Assembly (NCBI GenBank): GCA_963931925.1
Contig: OZ007573.1
Location: 42,286,711 to 42,350,710, forward strand
DNA: 64,000 nt
Reading direction: 5' to 3'
Source: Onchidella celtica
Taxonomy: Eukaryota; Mollusca; Gastropoda; Systellommatophora; Onchidiidae
The notes under the pieces are model-generated. The model was not told the DNA's origin and searched no databases. It saw nothing but the letters and a program-made list of their open reading frames with translations. A program made the position numbers and the translations under genes. Below, piece after piece: positions 61,761-64,000 of this stretch (the stretch's first letter is position 1; the number at the start of each line of letters is the position of its first letter).

Positions 61761-63635
61761 GAATTAATGATGTAGGTTAAAAAGATTAAACCAAAACATC
61801 AAACAAAAACAGCAGAACGTTTAACAAATGCGGGTCTTTAAAGTCTGCAAGATCCAAATTTGGATTTTCGGAGCGCAGCATGTCCATCAATGTATGGGAG
61901 ATTGTGGGTATTACAAGGTTCAAAAATTGATTTTTTTTTTTCAGTATCATATTTATGCGACTATTTGTGTATTCCCGTTGTCTTCATTCATTGATGATAA
62001 ATTAGTTTCTCACTCCTACCATAGAGACTGGTGGGTTAGGCCAAAAAAGAAAAACAAAAGCCAAACAAGATTTATTTTGTAAAAATAGAGAGAGAGAGAA
62101 TCTTTGGGTTTGATAACACGCCACGCAAGTTAAACAATAGATAAAAAAAACAAAAAAACTTGAAGGTCAAGATTCAATTTTGTCTCCGACTCTGGGCCCA
62201 CCAGCCCACAAGGGTGTGTAAAATATTCTGTCCTATGTGGTTGTCCTCGTGCAAGGTTTGGTATCAAAGCTGATCAAAGACAGTAATTAAAACAACAACA
62301 ACAACAACACAAAAGGAACGTGGAAGCGTACTCCTATTAATCTTGATATGTTTCTTAAGGTTGTTTTCATGGTAATAATTACACCTTTATTCGCCTCTAT
62401 TGTCGCTATGTTTTCTGTCTGTATATTTGGTGATCATCAAGATTAGGTTTCAGGAGTCTGTTGTTAGCATCTCTGCACTTGAATACAACTATAGAGATAT
62501 AAATCGTGGTTGTTTTCTTGGTTATACTTTCTGTTGGTTTTTTATTTTTATTTTGGCGCATCTGTTTAGCTAAGGGCTGTTGATCGATGGTATGTTTTTT
62601 GTCACTTTATTTAGTGATTATTACAAGTGAATTTCTCGTGAAGAATGGGAAACAAGGTTGGACAGAAACACGATGTTGATCTGTTCATCATGACACACAA
62701 GTTCAGGGCATGTGACCGCACCAAACGCAGCTATTGTGCCGGGGTCTGTCACCCTGCAGTAACTGTTAGGACTGTCAGCTTTCAAGCGAGATATGTGTCA
62801 ACTAAACTGTGTCATTCTTCTTGCCAAAAGCAAACCTCAAACAGAGTGGATGCAAAAACTTGCACGTGATACGGCATACAAAAAAGCCAAACATAGACAA
62901 ATGGTTGGCTAAAGTGGCAATCAGAATAATTAAATTTCACCCAGTTTTATTTTGGAAATTTTCTGGTGTCAAGATGACTCGAAACTACCAGTCAAAAGCC
63001 CTGGCAACCGCCACAGTCACGCACGGCTGAGTTTAGAACAGGCAGTTTTCATCTGGCGCGTGCCATTTTGCCAGTTTGTACATCGCCAGTTGCTCCTCTT
63101 GTAAACAGAAAAAAAAAAAAGCCATTGGTCATCTGGCCAGGTTTGGCGGCCGTGAGCGACCACCGACACTTATCAAACAAGTTCAGCCAGGCATGTTAAT
63201 TACTAACTGTAATTTCCTTGGGTGGGCTTGGGTTAAAGTCGTAACCAACTGGCAAAGCAGATGGGGAATGGGGGAAGGATTTGAGTATTGGCTGTGGGGC
63301 AAGACACGCGACTAGGGGTACTTAAGTATTGACAAACTACAAAGGAATTTGTTGTGTTGAGACAGTGGTAGGAAAATGACACCGAGGACCTTTGTATCGC
63401 TTGCAGTAAGCAGGTCTTTTATAACAGACCCTGAACCTTTCACCGTTAGCGTGAAACCATTCTTCCTTCCTTCTCGGGTATTTCATTCTCTCACACACAC
63501 CCGTTTCCCAACAGCTGTGTACTCGCTAGTCAGCTCATCTGTATCATTGTACTGCTATCTACCCGAGGGTCTGTTTATCAGGTTATCAGTATAGCAGTTT
63601 ATTTGGGACACACCCGACTGAATCACTCTTTCCCA
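61761..63635. other. Unrecognised
   Basis: No gene was supported. A short (CAA)n is at 62291-62310. The open frame at 62645-62869 lacks any recognisable domain. Confidence 0.4.
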
Positions 63636-63740
63636 TCCATCCATCCATCCATCTATCCGTCCTTTCAGCCATCCATCCATCTATCCATCCATCCATCCAT
63701 CCATCCATCCATCCATCCATCCACCCATCCATCCATCTGT
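63636..63740. repeat. (ATCC)n microsatellite
   Basis: Two ATCC runs separated by a short interruption (CGTCCTTTCAGCC). Confidence 0.95.
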
Positions 63741-63773
63741 ATGGTATGCATTCCTGTTCATCTGTCTATTTAT

Positions 63774-63823
63774 TATCCACCCGTTCACCCACCAGGCTTA
63801 TCCACCCGTTCACCCACCAGGCT
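63774..63823. repeat. 25-bp direct repeat, 2 copies
   Basis: TATCCACCCGTTCACCCACC plus AGGCT occurs twice in tandem. Confidence 0.9.
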
Positions 63824-64000
63824 TATCCACCTACCCACGTACATCCTCACAGTGGATCAACAACGATCTGCCGACCCGTCGACCTATTTATCCACTCACT
63901 GAACCATCCATTGTCTTCCAGACTCCCTTTAATAACCAGTTGACCAACTTAGGGGCGCCCTCTTTAGAATGAGCGGGATCAGCATCTACATGACACGTAT

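Noticed and set aside
62645..62869. Plus-strand open frame starting MGNKVGQKH
   Set aside because: The Cys-rich look suggested a small domain, but no regular spacing or known motif was found.

Overview
The window looks like intergenic or deep-intronic DNA of a repeat-rich eukaryote. No host gene can be called with confidence. Protein-coding signal is almost entirely retrotransposon-derived. The background is AT-rich, with very long pure microsatellites, several minisatellites, two nearly identical non-LTR retrotransposon (LINE) copies, a tRNA-derived SINE and many families of short dispersed repeats. The LINE type (apurinic-type endonuclease plus reverse transcriptase, C-terminal C2H2 finger) and the SINE with a conserved body suggest a mollusc, perhaps a gastropod. 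That is an inference from repeat style, not from a marker gene.

Layout. 0-9.4 kb: old repeats, a 5'-truncated LINE copy between unusually long (~107 bp) target-site duplications, a CTGT-type microsatellite, an 18-bp minisatellite and a full SINE. 9.4-20 kb: dispersed repeats, a degenerate ~65-bp tandem repeat, a three-motif MITE, an eight-copy 40-bp array, long (GA)n and (GATA)100 tracts, and a fold-back of a dispersed repeat. 20.5-23.7 kb: a nearly full-length LINE on the minus strand, missing only its 5' end and carrying one in-frame stop. 23.8-31.1 kb: a second three-motif MITE, a 15-copy 52-bp array, small MITEs including a hAT-like family, and a fragment of a different LINE. 33-36 kb: (ATC)n/(AAC)n and more MITEs. 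38-48 kb: most of the MITE and family-B copies, with two nested insertions in the window as a whole. 48-57 kb: GA-rich tracts, a truncated SINE, and a GC-richer zone at 53.5-54.4 kb that holds the only plausible host exons. 57.2-57.9 kb: a 732-bp (CA)366 tract. 58-64 kb: mostly unrecognised, with one GC-rich island near 60.2 kb.

The main interest is the mobile-element record. Two LINE copies more than about 99% identical imply recent activity. One has an exceptionally long target-site duplication. Two unrelated MITE families (13.3/43.9 kb and 23.9/40.2 kb) share an odd plan: the terminal motif is present at both inverted ends and a third time in the middle. The most abundant MITE (TIR reading GTTGTTAGGGGACCGT) has been hit twice, by two different element families, at the same TTAGGGG site in its terminal repeat. 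All family assignments rest on reading the sequence by eye; no database search was possible.
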